Position numbers and translations under genes: made by a program | From: an uncultured Solobacterium sp. | Lineage (GTDB): Bacteria; Bacillota_I; Bacilli_A; Erysipelotrichales; Erysipelotrichaceae | Direction of reading: 5' to 3' | Assembly (NCBI GenBank): GCA_900546285.1 | Contig: URCJ01000024.1 | Coordinates: 1-32,007, forward strand | DNA: 32,007 nt | Shown: positions 15,706 through 23,486 of the stretch, in pieces | Layout: every line of letters starts with the position of its first letter | Numbering within the stretch: position 1 is the first letter of the stretch | The notes under the pieces: model-generated | The model's input: only the letters and a program-made list of their open reading frames with translations | What the model was told of the DNA's origin: nothing | Databases searched by the model: none

Positions 15706-15781
15706 GATTCTCTAGCTCAGTTGGTAGAGCATCTGACTCTTAATCAGAGGGTCCAGGGTTCGAATCCCTGGAGAATCACCA
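15706..15781 (+). tRNA. tRNA-Lys (CTT)
   Basis: A 76-nt cloverleaf with acceptor GATTCTC/GAGAATC, anticodon loop CTCTTAA giving CTT, T-loop TTCGAAT and an encoded CCA. Its 3' half is mirrored, with decay, at 15829-15860. Confidence 0.97.
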
Positions 15782-15790
15782 TTTAGTTCT

Positions 15791-15818
15791 AAACACTCCA
15801 TTAAGGAGTGTTTTTTTC
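15791..15818 (+). terminator. Terminator of the tRNA operon
   Basis: AAACACTCC pairs with GGAGTGTTT around ATTAA and runs into seven T. Its centre (about 15800) is also the centre of the inverted tRNA-Lys copy. Confidence 0.9.
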
Positions 15819-15828
15819 ATTTGAGTAA

Positions 15829-15860
15829 CAGGGATTCAACCCTAGTCCCTCATTAAGAGT
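15829..15860 (-). pseudogene. Inverted, decayed copy of the tRNA-Lys 3' half
   Basis: Read on the minus strand, four blocks match tRNA-Lys in order: ACTCTTAAT (anticodon loop region), GAGGG, AGGGTT and GAATCCCTG (T-arm). They are separated by small gaps of 2, 3 and 1 bases in the tRNA. No 5' half remains; a 25-bp palindrome (15860-15884) stands in its place. It cannot form a tRNA. The plus-strand RNA would be complementary to the anticodon arm and T-arm of tRNA-Lys. Confidence 0.7.
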
Positions 15861-15883
15861 ATTTTTATTCAAAGAATAAAAAT

Positions 15884-15930
15884 AGATGTTTAGGTACGGG
15901 ATTAGAACCCTAAACCATGGTAAAACATCT
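15884..15930 (-). pseudogene. Inverted, truncated tRNA-Glu-like hairpin
   Basis: Minus-strand GGGTTC then AATCCCGTACCTA match the tRNA-Glu T-arm and acceptor 3' side at 19 of 20 positions. An 8-bp stem, AGATGTTT (15884-15891) with AAACATCT (15923-15930), encloses it, giving a stem plus T-arm without D or anticodon arms. It is either a tRNA relic or a tRNA-like element. Confidence 0.65.
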
Positions 15931-16021
15931 AAAAAATCAATTTTTTTTAAATATTTTTTCAAATTGGGGTAGGAATTTTCAAGTTTCACAGCAATAAAGA
16001 AGTATAAAGGATGGAAAATAC

Positions 16022-17116
16022 ATGTACAGAACTTATATACTTCGTTTAAAGCCAAATAAAACGCAAACAAAATTATTAGACAAAACAATTTCTTGTGTAC
16101 AGAAATTTGATGATATTTACTTTGCACAAATAAAAGATACAAAGATCAAATCACATAGAGAGATGCTTAGCATTGCTAGAAACACCGATGAAGATCTAAA
16201 ATCTATTAATGATAATATTCTATTTTGTGAAATAGACATCTTAAAAGATGTTAAAAATAAGAAAAATTTTTTCAGCAAGTTTCAATTCAAAACTAATTTA
16301 TGTAAATATGCTAGTTCAATCGATGAAGTGATCTTTAATGATTCAATTAATATACCATCAATCGGAACTATAAAACTTTTCAATAAACGTGATTATGATC
16401 AAGTAGAACAATTTAAGAGTATTATCGTATATAGAACAATTGATGACAAATACTTTGTAAATATTTTGTTCAAGAAAAAGGAAAACAAAATTACCAAAGA
16501 ATTAGATCCTAATAATTCAATCGGCCTAGACTATTCTTCTCCTAATTTTTACGTAGATAGTAACGGTGAAACTCCAGATAAACCAGTCATCATCAAAAAA
16601 TATGACAAACAGATTATGAAGCTACAAAGCAAACTTAAAGAATCTGAAGATGATGAAAAGCTTCACCATAAATTTTCCATTGAATACGCTAATTTATATA
16701 ATGATATTAAAAATGAAAGAAAAGATTTTATACATAAGACATCTACCAAATTAGCTAATCAATATGATTATGTCTTTGTAGAAAATATAAATCTTGCAAA
16801 AATTGCAACTCATAGAAATCTTGGTAAAGCAACAAACGACAATGCATACGGCAAATTTTTAAAAGTATTAGACTACAAAATGAATGATAGAGGTAAGAAA
16901 TTAATTAGAATTGACAAATTCTATCCATCATCTCAAATATGCAATAACTGTGGATACACATATCAAGATTTAACACTAAAACAAAGAAAATGGATATGCC
17001 CTGAGTGCGGCGTTCTACTCGATAGAGACATCAATGCTGCAATCAACATTAGAAACAGAGGCATACAATTAGTTAATAAACGCACCGCTGGACAATCGGC
17101 TAGCTACTTTGCTTAA
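16022..17116 (+). CDS. tnpB: TnpB, IS200/IS605-family RNA-guided nuclease
   Basis: A 364-residue TnpB with all catalytic parts: RuvC-I Asp170 in SIGLDYS, RuvC-II Glu254 in VFVENINL, RuvC-III Asp in LDRDINAAINI (334/336), and the zinc ribbon CNNC (307-310) with CPEC (326-329). Known relatives cut DNA using an omega-RNA made from the 3' end of the gene and the flanking right end. AAAGGATGG precedes the ATG. No TnpA transposase is present, so the element could move only with help in trans. It sits just past the tRNA cluster, between two kinds of tRNA-derived sequence. The intact active site argues against a TldR-type dead regulator. Confidence 0.93.
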   Translation: MYRTYILRLKPNKTQTKLLDKTISCVQKFDDIYFAQIKDTKIKSHREMLSIARNTDEDLKSINDNILFCEIDILKDVKNKKNFFSKFQFKTNLCKYASSIDEVIFNDSINIPSIGTIKLFNKRDYDQVEQFKSIIVYRTIDDKYFVNILFKKKENKITKELDPNNSIGLDYSSPNFYVDSNGETPDKPVIIKKYDKQIMKLQSKLKESEDDEKLHHKFSIEYANLYNDIKNERKDFIHKTSTKLANQYDYVFVENINLAKIATHRNLGKATNDNAYGKFLKVLDYKMNDRGKKLIRIDKFYPSSQICNNCGYTYQDLTLKQRKWICPECGVLLDRDINAAINIRNRGIQLVNKRTAGQSASYFA

Positions 17117-17226
17117 AGTTTACGCTTGTAAACATGTCACGATGATTACGCGTTGGATAACCGATTTGCAGGAGTCGTACAAAAACCTGCATAAAGTTAA
17201 GATACTTAACATATCACGGGTTCGAA
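17100..17226 (+). ncRNA. Candidate omega-RNA / right end of the tnpB element
   Basis: Directly after the tnpB stop come three hairpins: GTTTAC with GTAAAC (17118-17133), GCAGG with CCTGC (17168-17190), and GTTAAG with CTTAAC (17196-17210). TnpB guide RNAs are made from this position in known elements. The guide would follow the last scaffold hairpin. Here that is DNA containing TCACGGGTTCGAA (17214-17226), identical to the tRNA-Glu T-arm. The exact scaffold end and guide start cannot be fixed from one copy. Confidence 0.45.
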
Positions 17227-17275
17227 CTGAAAAAGTAAGCCTCAATCGTAGAGGTCAATATAAATCCACAATAAA

Positions 17276-17302
17276 AGCTCTCAGTTATAAGAGAGCCTTT
17301 AT
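17276..17302 (-). terminator. Terminator after the Bax-inhibitor-like gene
   Basis: On the minus strand AAGGCTCTC and GAGAGCTTTT form a strong stem with loop TTATAACT, shortly after the stop at 17318. It may also stop plus-strand transcripts leaving tnpB. Confidence 0.7.
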
Positions 17303-17317
17303 TAATTTGCTTAGATA

Positions 17318-18037
17318 TTAATCATCACTGTTTTTCATCTTACCAAAGATTTGAAGTAATCTTAAGAATAAGTTAATGAAATCAAGATATAGTTGGAACG
17401 CTCCATAAATCATAAGTGCATCATTGATAGAAGCATCCTGTAAACCGACGTTGTATAAGTTTCTTAACTTTTGCATATCATAGGCAATCAAGAACAAGAA
17501 TAAGATAATACCAAGATAATTTACAACCCATTGAACCATTTGGCTTCTAAAGAAAATTACATTCACAATAGAAACAATGATAATAGCCAACAAGCCTGGT
17601 ACGATAATGCCTGAGAACTTTGATAAATCTACATTTGTGTTATTACCAATTAAAGATAAAACCACAAACATACCACAAGTAACCAAGAAAGTTACCCACA
17701 CAGAAGTCTCAGTATAGGCATATAGAACCATAGACAAACTGATACCAGTTAATACTGAGTACAAGATATAACAAGTCCAAGCTGAAGATTTTGACATCTT
17801 TGTAAGTCTAGCCGCAAAGACAATTGCAATCACAAACTCACCAATCATAGCCATTAGAGAAACTGTCGCAAAAGCAGCGCCGTAACGTGTAAGAAGTGCT
17901 TCCATAAAGAACTCACTAATCACAAAACTAATAACAGCTGTAATACCTAAACCAACACTAACAGTTAAGAACACTTTTCTTAAATATTCACTAAATGTTA
18001 GCCCATTATTTGAATAAACATTTGTATATTCGTACAT
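17318..18037 (-). CDS. Bax inhibitor-1 / YccA family membrane protein
   Basis: A 239-residue protein with about seven membrane segments and the family's C-terminal signature (YDMQKLRNLY, then YGAFQLYLDFINLFLRLLQIFG). Bacterial homologues include YetJ, a pH-sensitive calcium leak, and YccA, which modulates the FtsH protease. The aspartates in AYDMQ and YLDFI correspond to the region that gates YetJ. AAAGGAGGT precedes the ATG. It lies 20 bp after a membrane-anchored protein gene, so the two form an operon. Confidence 0.9.
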   Translation of the reverse strand: MYEYTNVYSNNGLTFSEYLRKVFLTVSVGLGITAVISFVISEFFMEALLTRYGAAFATVSLMAMIGEFVIAIVFAARLTKMSKSSAWTCYILYSVLTGISLSMVLYAYTETSVWVTFLVTCGMFVVLSLIGNNTNVDLSKFSGIIVPGLLAIIIVSIVNVIFFRSQMVQWVVNYLGIILFLFLIAYDMQKLRNLYNVGLQDASINDALMIYGAFQLYLDFINLFLRLLQIFGKMKNSDD

Positions 18038-18057
18038 TTTTGTACCTCCTTTAACAA

Positions 18058-18642
18058 TTAAAATTTAACACTATTAATAATTGTATTAACGTCATCTTCA
18101 CTCACATTCATCAAACCAATTTGAAGATATGTGCTACCATTATGGAAAATGCAAATATCAAAAGTTCCGCTTTCATCCTCTGTATGAACATTGTAGCCAG
18201 TATTACCATTAACAGTAATCTCACTTAATTCATAATAATTCTTCAAGGCATCAACAGTAGTTGCGAAATCCTCTTCACTCATTTCAGCTCCTAGAACTTG
18301 ACCAACTAAAGTAAGCTTATTATCTTCATTCTTGAATAATTGCCCTACTTCAGTATAAGCCCAATCCTTTGGTAACTTAATTTCACCATCTACCTCTGCA
18401 AAGTATGTTGGATAAATAGAACTCAACTTATAAGTATTATCCTTCTTAACATTTGTAAACACTAGAACCAATAAAATTGCAATTGCTACAAGTGCAGCTA
18501 CTACATATACCGTATTCTTCTTAGCAAGAGCCTTTTTATCAACTTCAACCTTATTATCTTCACTTACAGTCTCAACAGTTTCATCAACAGCAGTTGTTTC
18601 TTCCTTATTTTCTTCAGCTTCTTTTATATCTTTTTCTTCCAT
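18058..18642 (-). CDS. Single-pass membrane-anchored protein of unknown function
   Basis: A 194-residue protein: an acidic, lysine-rich cytoplasmic head (1-42), one membrane helix (about 44-65, NTVYVVAALVAIAILLVLVF), and an outside domain (66-194). The outside domain has IKLPKDWAYTEVG near its start and ends VNTIINSVKF, a layout seen in PsbP/DcrB-like domains (weak inference). There is no lipobox. GAGG lies before the ATG. It is co-transcribed with the Bax-inhibitor-like gene, which suggests a shared role at the membrane. I do not recognise the family. Confidence 0.75.
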   Translation of the reverse strand: MEEKDIKEAEENKEETTAVDETVETVSEDNKVEVDKKALAKKNTVYVVAALVAIAILLVLVFTNVKKDNTYKLSSIYPTYFAEVDGEIKLPKDWAYTEVGQLFKNEDNKLTLVGQVLGAEMSEEDFATTVDALKNYYELSEITVNGNTGYNVHTEDESGTFDICIFHNGSTYLQIGLMNVSEDDVNTIINSVKF

Positions 18643-18679
18643 TTAAACCTCATTTCTTATTCTTTAATACAACATCGAA

Positions 18680-18699
18680 TCAAGGCACATATGCCTTGA
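18680..18699. repeat. Perfect palindrome between divergent genes
   Basis: TCAAGGCA and TGCCTTGA are separated by CATA. It lies 38 bp before the minus-strand membrane protein gene and about 35 bp upstream of the mntP promoter. It could be an operator for either gene or a weak hairpin; no T-run follows. Confidence 0.5.
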
Positions 18700-18737
18700 G
18701 ATAATATTTTACCATTTAATTAATCATTAATGTATGT

Positions 18738-18886
18738 TACGATAAATCCATTGAGGGAGTAGCAAGCCCCACACTTGGCTGTATATCAACATTCTGGTTT
18801 AAACCTGGTATACATTAAATTGCGAGACTCATGTATATTTTGTTATACATGGGAATTAGTCTTGTGTATAACGCACAAGTTTTTTT
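18738..18886 (+). promoter_or_regulatory. Manganese riboswitch (yybP-ykoY) with terminator, upstream of mntP
   Basis: An extended -10 TGTTACGAT (box 18738-18743) is followed by the aptamer at about 18751-18830. Aptamer features are GAGGGAGTAGC, then AAGCC/GGCT, ATCAACATTC with GGTTTAAACC, TACATT, and closing GCGAGACTC, the conserved two-leg plan of this class. A hairpin (CATGTATA with TATACATG) and a terminator (CTTGTG with CACAAG, then seven T, 18861-18886) follow. Mn2+ binding should favour read-through into the exporter gene, as known for the class. Confidence 0.88.
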
Positions 18887-18898
18887 ATGGAGTAAAGT

Positions 18899-19480
18899 AT
18901 GAATTTCTTATTTTTCACAAACGCAATTCTTTTAGGAATAGGACTAGCAATGGATGCCTTCTCCGTATCACTCGCAAACGGACTAAATGAATCGCATATG
19001 GGCAAGAAAAGACAATTTCAGATTGCCGGTTGTTTCTCAATCTTTCAAACCATCATGCCCCTTATCGGCTGGTTCTGCGTTCATACCCTGGTAGACACCT
19101 TCACAGTCTTTCAAAAGTTTATTCCTTATATTGCCCTAATTCTTCTATTATTTATCGGTAGCAACATGATTCTAGAAAGTTTTAAAAAAGATGATGACAA
19201 AGAAGATAATAACGAAAGTCTATCATTATATGGTCTAATCATCCAAGGTATAGCTACATCAATCGATGCCCTATCAGTTGGTTTTACTATCGCTAACTTC
19301 ACATTTCCTTTAGCCCTAATAGAATCTATAATCATTGGCATCGTTACTTTCTTTATTTGCATGTTTGGATTAATACTTGGCAAAAAGTTTGGATTAAAAT
19401 TAGCTAATAAAGCTAACATCTTAGGTGGTTCTATTCTTATCTTTATTGGCCTAGAAATCTTTATAAAAAGTCTACTATAA
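18899..19480 (+). CDS. mntP: Manganese efflux pump MntP
   Basis: A 193-residue six-helix membrane protein of the MntP (former DUF204) family that exports Mn2+. The two repeated halves each carry a membrane Asp motif: GLAMDAFSVSLANG (about 15-28) and GIATSIDALSVGFT (about 118-131), which bind metal in studied homologues. GGAG lies seven bases before the ATG. The upstream yybP-ykoY riboswitch strongly supports the manganese assignment. Convergent with the minus-strand operon to its right, with a shared hairpin over both stops. Confidence 0.94.
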   Translation: MNFLFFTNAILLGIGLAMDAFSVSLANGLNESHMGKKRQFQIAGCFSIFQTIMPLIGWFCVHTLVDTFTVFQKFIPYIALILLLFIGSNMILESFKKDDDKEDNNESLSLYGLIIQGIATSIDALSVGFTIANFTFPLALIESIIIGIVTFFICMFGLILGKKFGLKLANKANILGGSILIFIGLEIFIKSLL

Positions 19481-19497
19481 TCACTCATAGTAGACTT
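19463..19497. terminator. Shared terminator of mntP and the minus-strand operon
   Basis: AAGTCTACTAT (19468-19478) and ATAGTAGACTT (19487-19497) form an 11-bp perfect stem overlapping both stop codons. On the minus strand it runs into TTTTTATAAAG, so it ends the long leftward operon best. Confidence 0.85.
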
Positions 19498-19900
19498 CAA
19501 TTCGATCAACCTTATCAATATTATCACTTAAGATATCACCATATAATACAACATAATTATCGTGTTTTTTAATTCGCTTACCAATCACACAAGCATGGCC
19601 ATTTTTTTCGATATACTCACCCGAGAAAGCGCTACATGTATCCTTTATACTGTTTAATTCATAATCATTTAAATAAACAGGACCATCAACATCATTTAGA
19701 TATAAGACTACCTTACCAAGCACTGTCTTCTTCTTTAATTCAGACATCCCATATTCAATTGGTAATGTTTCATCAACAGTCTCATCAAAACCAACAACCA
19801 ATTCTTGGCCATTAAACTTCAAAGAATAGAACTCTTCCTTTTTAGCAGCACAGCCAAATAATAATATTAAAACAAGTAATAATGTTACAATCTTCTTCAT
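19481..19900 (-). CDS. Small lipoprotein of unknown function
   Basis: A 139-residue secreted lipoprotein with signal MKKIVTLLLVLILLFGC and lipobox LFGC (Cys17 from the chosen ATG). The mature part has no domain I recognise; it is rich in short beta-prone segments (KVVLYLNDVDGPVYL, NYVVLYGDIL). The start at 19900 gives a proper signal peptide; a TTG two codons earlier overlaps the tagO stop. It is the last gene of the long leftward run, directly after tagO, so it may serve the cell surface. Confidence 0.75.
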   Translation of the reverse strand: MKKIVTLLLVLILLFGCAAKKEEFYSLKFNGQELVVGFDETVDETLPIEYGMSELKKKTVLGKVVLYLNDVDGPVYLNDYELNSIKDTCSAFSGEYIEKNGHACVIGKRIKKHDNYVVLYGDILSDNIDKVDRIEVYYE

Positions 19901-19902
19901 AA

Positions 19903-21018
19903 TCAATTACTATGATGAATCTTATTAGCCTCAAAGAAAGCATCATCTGACTTCTTAGGATGGCCAATAGTTCTTCTTAAAAAACCAATCACTGGATGAA
20001 ACTTTGGATTAATCATACCTGTAAGCTCAATAAACATCCAAGCGATACAACACAATATAAACAACATAATCAAACCAGCAGTTTGATGGAAATACATAAT
20101 AATAGCATCACAGCCAAATAAGAAACTTACAAGATACAACAACAAAACAGTATTTCTATGAGACAAGCCAATCTTATACATCAAAACATGATGTAAATGC
20201 GATCTATCAGCCTCAGAAATCTTTTGACCCTTAAGTTTTCTTCTAATAATTGCCAAAGAAGTATCCGCAAGTGGTACAAACAAAATAATAAGTGGGAACA
20301 CAAGAGATACGAAAGCAGTTGACTTAAAGCCTAATAAAGACAAACAAGCAATCATATAGCCCATAAACAAAGCACCACAGTCACCGACAAAGATGCTAGC
20401 TGGATGGAAATTATAAGGCAAGACACCCGCAATCGAACCAACCATAATAAGCGCAACAATTGCCGCATCAATTCTTCTCATTTGATAAGCGATAAAACCA
20501 ATTACACACAAAACGATAATAGAAATACCACTAGATAAACCATCTAAACCATCAATTAAATTAATCGCATTAGTAACACCAACAATCCATACAAAAGAAA
20601 TCAAATAATAAATTGGCCCAATATTAATAGTAATAAAAGGTAAATTAATTTCATTCATCTGAATATTACCAACAATTATGACATAAAGTGCTGCCGCAAT
20701 TTGAAACATCAACTTAACGATTGGTTTAAGATCAAACATATCATCAATCAAACCACCAAGAAAAACAATACAGCCACCTACAAGAATCGCATTAAAAGTA
20801 CTATCAGGGTGAACAAAAATTGCCATTGTGATGACAAAGGCGCAATACATCGCAAGCCCACCTATTCTAACAATCTTGCCATGGTGAACTGTACGCTTAT
20901 TCTCTATAGCATATGTCTTTGTTGCCAAACCAATCTTCTTTGCGATAGGTGTTAACGCAAAAGATATGATAAACGCAACAAGCACATATGGAAGTGCAAC
21001 CGACAAAGTATAATACAT
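19903..21018 (-). CDS. tagO: Undecaprenyl-phosphate GlcNAc-1-phosphate transferase (TagO/WecA-type)
   Basis: A 371-residue membrane enzyme with about ten to eleven helices that moves a sugar-1-phosphate from UDP-HexNAc to undecaprenyl phosphate, the first step of wall teichoic acid or surface polysaccharide synthesis. The key motifs are GGLIDDMFDL (D92, D93), NAINLIDGLDG (150-160), FVGDCGALFMGY (D213) and the His motif DRSHLHH (271-277). The histidine motif marks the WecA/TagO group rather than MraY. TagO is preferred from the Gram-positive context; the actual polymer is not visible in the window. Confidence 0.9.
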   Translation of the reverse strand: MYYTLSVALPYVLVAFIISFALTPIAKKIGLATKTYAIENKRTVHHGKIVRIGGLAMYCAFVITMAIFVHPDSTFNAILVGGCIVFLGGLIDDMFDLKPIVKLMFQIAAALYVIIVGNIQMNEINLPFITINIGPIYYLISFVWIVGVTNAINLIDGLDGLSSGISIIVLCVIGFIAYQMRRIDAAIVALIMVGSIAGVLPYNFHPASIFVGDCGALFMGYMIACLSLLGFKSTAFVSLVFPLIILFVPLADTSLAIIRRKLKGQKISEADRSHLHHVLMYKIGLSHRNTVLLLYLVSFLFGCDAIIMYFHQTAGLIMLFILCCIAWMFIELTGMINPKFHPVIGFLRRTIGHPKKSDDAFFEANKIHHSN

Positions 21019-21041
21019 ACTTAGTAAGATTATACCATCTC

Positions 21042-21242
21042 TTAATTAAAATAATAAATGATAGACATTAAAAACGAGCCTACCAAATATGCCAACGCAA
21101 ACGCAATCGCAAAATACAAAATCCAACCTTGAGCCACTTTACCTTGTTTAATAAAGCGATTATAGTCAAAAGAACTCATTCCAAATAGCACCATGATAAA
21201 ACATATTATGTAAATTAAAACTCTTAAATAAAATCTATACAT
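21042..21242 (-). CDS. DUF1146-like small membrane protein (YwzB-like)
   Basis: A 66-residue protein with two membrane helices. The block ALxxFD-like MSSFDYNRFIKQGKVAQGWILYFAI resembles DUF1146 proteins such as Bacillus YwzB, often encoded near ATP synthase or cell-wall genes; the function is unknown. The start at 21242 (MYRFYLRV) was chosen because TTGGAG lies seven bases before it; the frame opens earlier at 21263, inside the preceding gene. The chosen start overlaps the stop of the NagA-like gene by eight bases, indicating translational coupling. Confidence 0.65.
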   Translation of the reverse strand: MYRFYLRVLIYIICFIMVLFGMSSFDYNRFIKQGKVAQGWILYFAIAFALAYLVGSFLMSIIYYFN

Positions 21243-21873
21243 CCAAATCTCCAATCGCTTCAATAGCGCTTGATTTGCCCTTAATCAAAGAACCTCTTTG
21301 TTTATCCAAACCAAATAACCTGTATGCATTCAAACTAGACATCATCAACAATTCATTGAAATTAGCACCAAGCTTATACATTTTCCTAATGCCTTCTTCA
21401 ATATTACCAATCAAGATAATTCGATCTTTTCGTTTAAGACGATAAACCACACTCAAGATAGTCTCATCAAGAGAAGAATCAAGTTCAACATAACGATCAT
21501 CATTAAACGCTCCATTAACCAAACCAAATCTATCAACACTAAAACCTGTCATATTATTAAACAAGTCATAGTAACCATCATATTCAATATGAACTTCATC
21601 CATGTATGCCTTACTATTACCTAACATTATCTTTTTATCTGTCTTAATATTATCTAAAGGATCAACAACCACTTGATATTTATCCAATATTCCCAAATCC
21701 AAAAACTTAGGAAATACCAACGCACCCTTTAAATCAACTACAACAACATCATCCATTTCAACATATTGCGGATACACCTCAAGAATATGTTTATCATCAA
21801 CCAAAAGACTACCGTCTAAAAATTGACGGTAGTCATCGATTATTAAATGTCCATGAATTAAAAGCGTCTTCAT
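21235..21873 (-). CDS. NagA-like amidohydrolase remnant protein without catalytic residues
   Basis: A 212-residue protein, little more than half the usual 380 of N-acetylglucosamine-6-phosphate deacetylase. The N-terminus (LLIHGHLIIDDYRQFLDGSL) is the family's beta-sandwich strand set. DLFNNMTGF aligns with the usual HLFNAM, VDRFGLVNGAF with the following block, and the C-terminus (SSLNAYRLFGLDKQRGSLIKGK) is the typical closing segment. The catalytic His of HLFNAM is Asp, the His-x-His metal pair is absent, the region usually holding DGxH reads VELDSSLDE, and the active-site Asp (TDA) is replaced by GN. The frame is intact and tightly overlapped with both neighbours, so it is maintained. A non-enzymatic role is likely and unknown. 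Confidence 0.7.
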   Translation of the reverse strand: MKTLLIHGHLIIDDYRQFLDGSLLVDDKHILEVYPQYVEMDDVVVVDLKGALVFPKFLDLGILDKYQVVVDPLDNIKTDKKIMLGNSKAYMDEVHIEYDGYYDLFNNMTGFSVDRFGLVNGAFNDDRYVELDSSLDETILSVVYRLKRKDRIILIGNIEEGIRKMYKLGANFNELLMMSSLNAYRLFGLDKQRGSLIKGKSSAIEAIGDLDV

Positions 21874-23486
21874 TAAGACAAGGCCTCAATTACCTTAGGC
21901 AACAACTGTTTCTTTCTAGAAACAAGTTTACTGATTAACTTATCCTCATCATAATCATTAAAGATTAAAGTCATACAATCACTCTTATCACCCGCATACA
22001 ACAAATAAGAACCAGAGCCATAGTTATCAGTCATCATACACAACATCAAATCCAAACCAGCAGACTTACAATTATCCGCTAAAGCCCCCTTAATTGACTC
22101 TTTAACAGCTGCATATTCCTCTTTATTCTTACAAGTAGCTTGAGCAATACCAACCTTATAACCATTGATATCGAATTCCTTATAATCTTCATGCAAGATA
22201 TCAATACTCTTTCTATTCAACAAAGAATCACCATGCTTAACGATAGCCTCATATAATTCATCAGTATTAACATCCGCAATATATTCAAGAATATGAGCAG
22301 TCTTAATATCAACATCTGTAGTAGTTGGACTTGTAAAATTCATTGTATCTGCCAAAATAGCACTCAACAACAAACCAGCCATATTCCTAGTAAGTTCAAT
22401 CTTAGCATCAATATACTTATTTGCCACAATCGTAGCCGTAGCCCCAACAACCTGAGTAGTGATATTAATAGGGGTATTAGTCACCAAATCACCCAAACGG
22501 TGATGGTCAACAACTTCAATAACCTCGCCAAACTCAATATCTTCAATAGATTGCTTAGTCTCATTATGATCCACAAGAATCAATTGCTTCTTATTATAAT
22601 TATTCAAGTGATATCTACTTATTGAACCAACAACACAGCCGTTTTCGTCCAAGATAGGATAAGAACGATATCTTGTCTTAGAAATCTTATTCAAACAAGC
22701 ATCAACAGTCTCATTATGATTAACAGTAACCACCTTATTAGCCTTAACCATCACACACTCAATAGAAGGTGCCTGATAAATTAACTTAGAAATCTTCAAG
22801 GCATCTAAATCGGTCTTAATGACATTGACATTAGCATCCTCAAACAACTTCAAATATTCTTCACTCTCAAAAATATCAAAATGACCAATGATAATAATCA
22901 AACCAACCTGAGCCTTTAAAGCTTGCTTAACTGCTCTTTCACTTGCGGTAATGACAATATCACCCTCATGTACTTCCTTATCAGAAGTAGGAGCCATTTC
23001 CACATTACCACTAACCTTAAAATAATCAGCCTTGTAATAAACAGTGCCCTTTAAAGTCTTCATAATATTATCAAAAGTTACTGTCTTCATTACCTTAGCC
23101 AAATAACGACTATTCGCAGTCCACAACTCGTTCAAATTACTCAAAGAAACAACACCCTCTAAACGATTATTCTTTGTCACAAAAACAGTCTTAGATGCCG
23201 TTTTAATAAGCTTATTTAAAGCTTCTCTGATTGTAATGTCCTTAGAAACAACTACAGCCTGATCATATTCAATTTCTCTAATTGTGCATTTAGCTGTATA
23301 TAGATGCAAAGGATCTTCAAATTCGAAGCGCTCTAAAAGATACTCCGTATCGCTTCTTACGGGACCAACTCTACCCGCTACCACATTGTAGCCTTGTTTC
23401 CTCTTGAACTCCGCATACGCAATACTAGAAACAATTGAGTCAGTATCTGGATTCTTGTGTCCTGTCACATAAATTGGGTTTTTCAT
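21873..23486 (-). CDS. ppaC: CBS-domain family II inorganic pyrophosphatase (DHH)
   Basis: A 537-residue Mn-dependent pyrophosphatase. The DHH domain starts GHKNPDTDS (9-17) and continues after an insert with VDHNE (305-309) and VVDHHRLGD (DHH 327-329), then the DHHA2 domain to the end. The insert (about 70-295) has CBS, DRTGG and CBS modules, which in studied homologues bind AMP/ADP (inhibiting) and diadenosine polyphosphates (activating). It hydrolyses PPi from biosynthesis in the cytoplasm. Its stop and the next start share an A (TAATG), and its start overlaps the tsaC end by four bases, so it is part of one coupled operon. Confidence 0.93.
   Translation of the reverse strand: MKNPIYVTGHKNPDTDSIVSSIAYAEFKRKQGYNVVAGRVGPVRSDTEYLLERFEFEDPLHLYTAKCTIREIEYDQAVVVSKDITIREALNKLIKTASKTVFVTKNNRLEGVVSLSNLNELWTANSRYLAKVMKTVTFDNIMKTLKGTVYYKADYFKVSGNVEMAPTSDKEVHEGDIVITASERAVKQALKAQVGLIIIIGHFDIFESEEYLKLFEDANVNVIKTDLDALKISKLIYQAPSIECVMVKANKVVTVNHNETVDACLNKISKTRYRSYPILDENGCVVGSISRYHLNNYNKKQLILVDHNETKQSIEDIEFGEVIEVVDHHRLGDLVTNTPINITTQVVGATATIVANKYIDAKIELTRNMAGLLLSAILADTMNFTSPTTTDVDIKTAHILEYIADVNTDELYEAIVKHGDSLLNRKSIDILHEDYKEFDINGYKVGIAQATCKNKEEYAAVKESIKGALADNCKSAGLDLMLCMMTDNYGSGSYLLYAGDKSDCMTLIFNDYDEDKLISKLVSRKKQLLPKVIEALS

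Noticed and set aside
15801..16142. 113-aa minus-strand open frame between the tRNA cluster and tnpB
   Set aside because: It covers the terminator, the inverted tRNA relics and the 5' end of tnpB antisense; no coding character.
17109..17321. 70-aa plus-strand open frame after tnpB
   Set aside because: It runs through the three hairpins and the terminator; better explained as omega-RNA and right-end DNA.
3971..18691. Recurring CACATATG sites (3971, 15280, 18687) as a regulon motif
   Set aside because: They sit in a terminator stem, an RNA hairpin and a palindrome of different flanks; a short palindromic word in AT-rich DNA is expected by chance.
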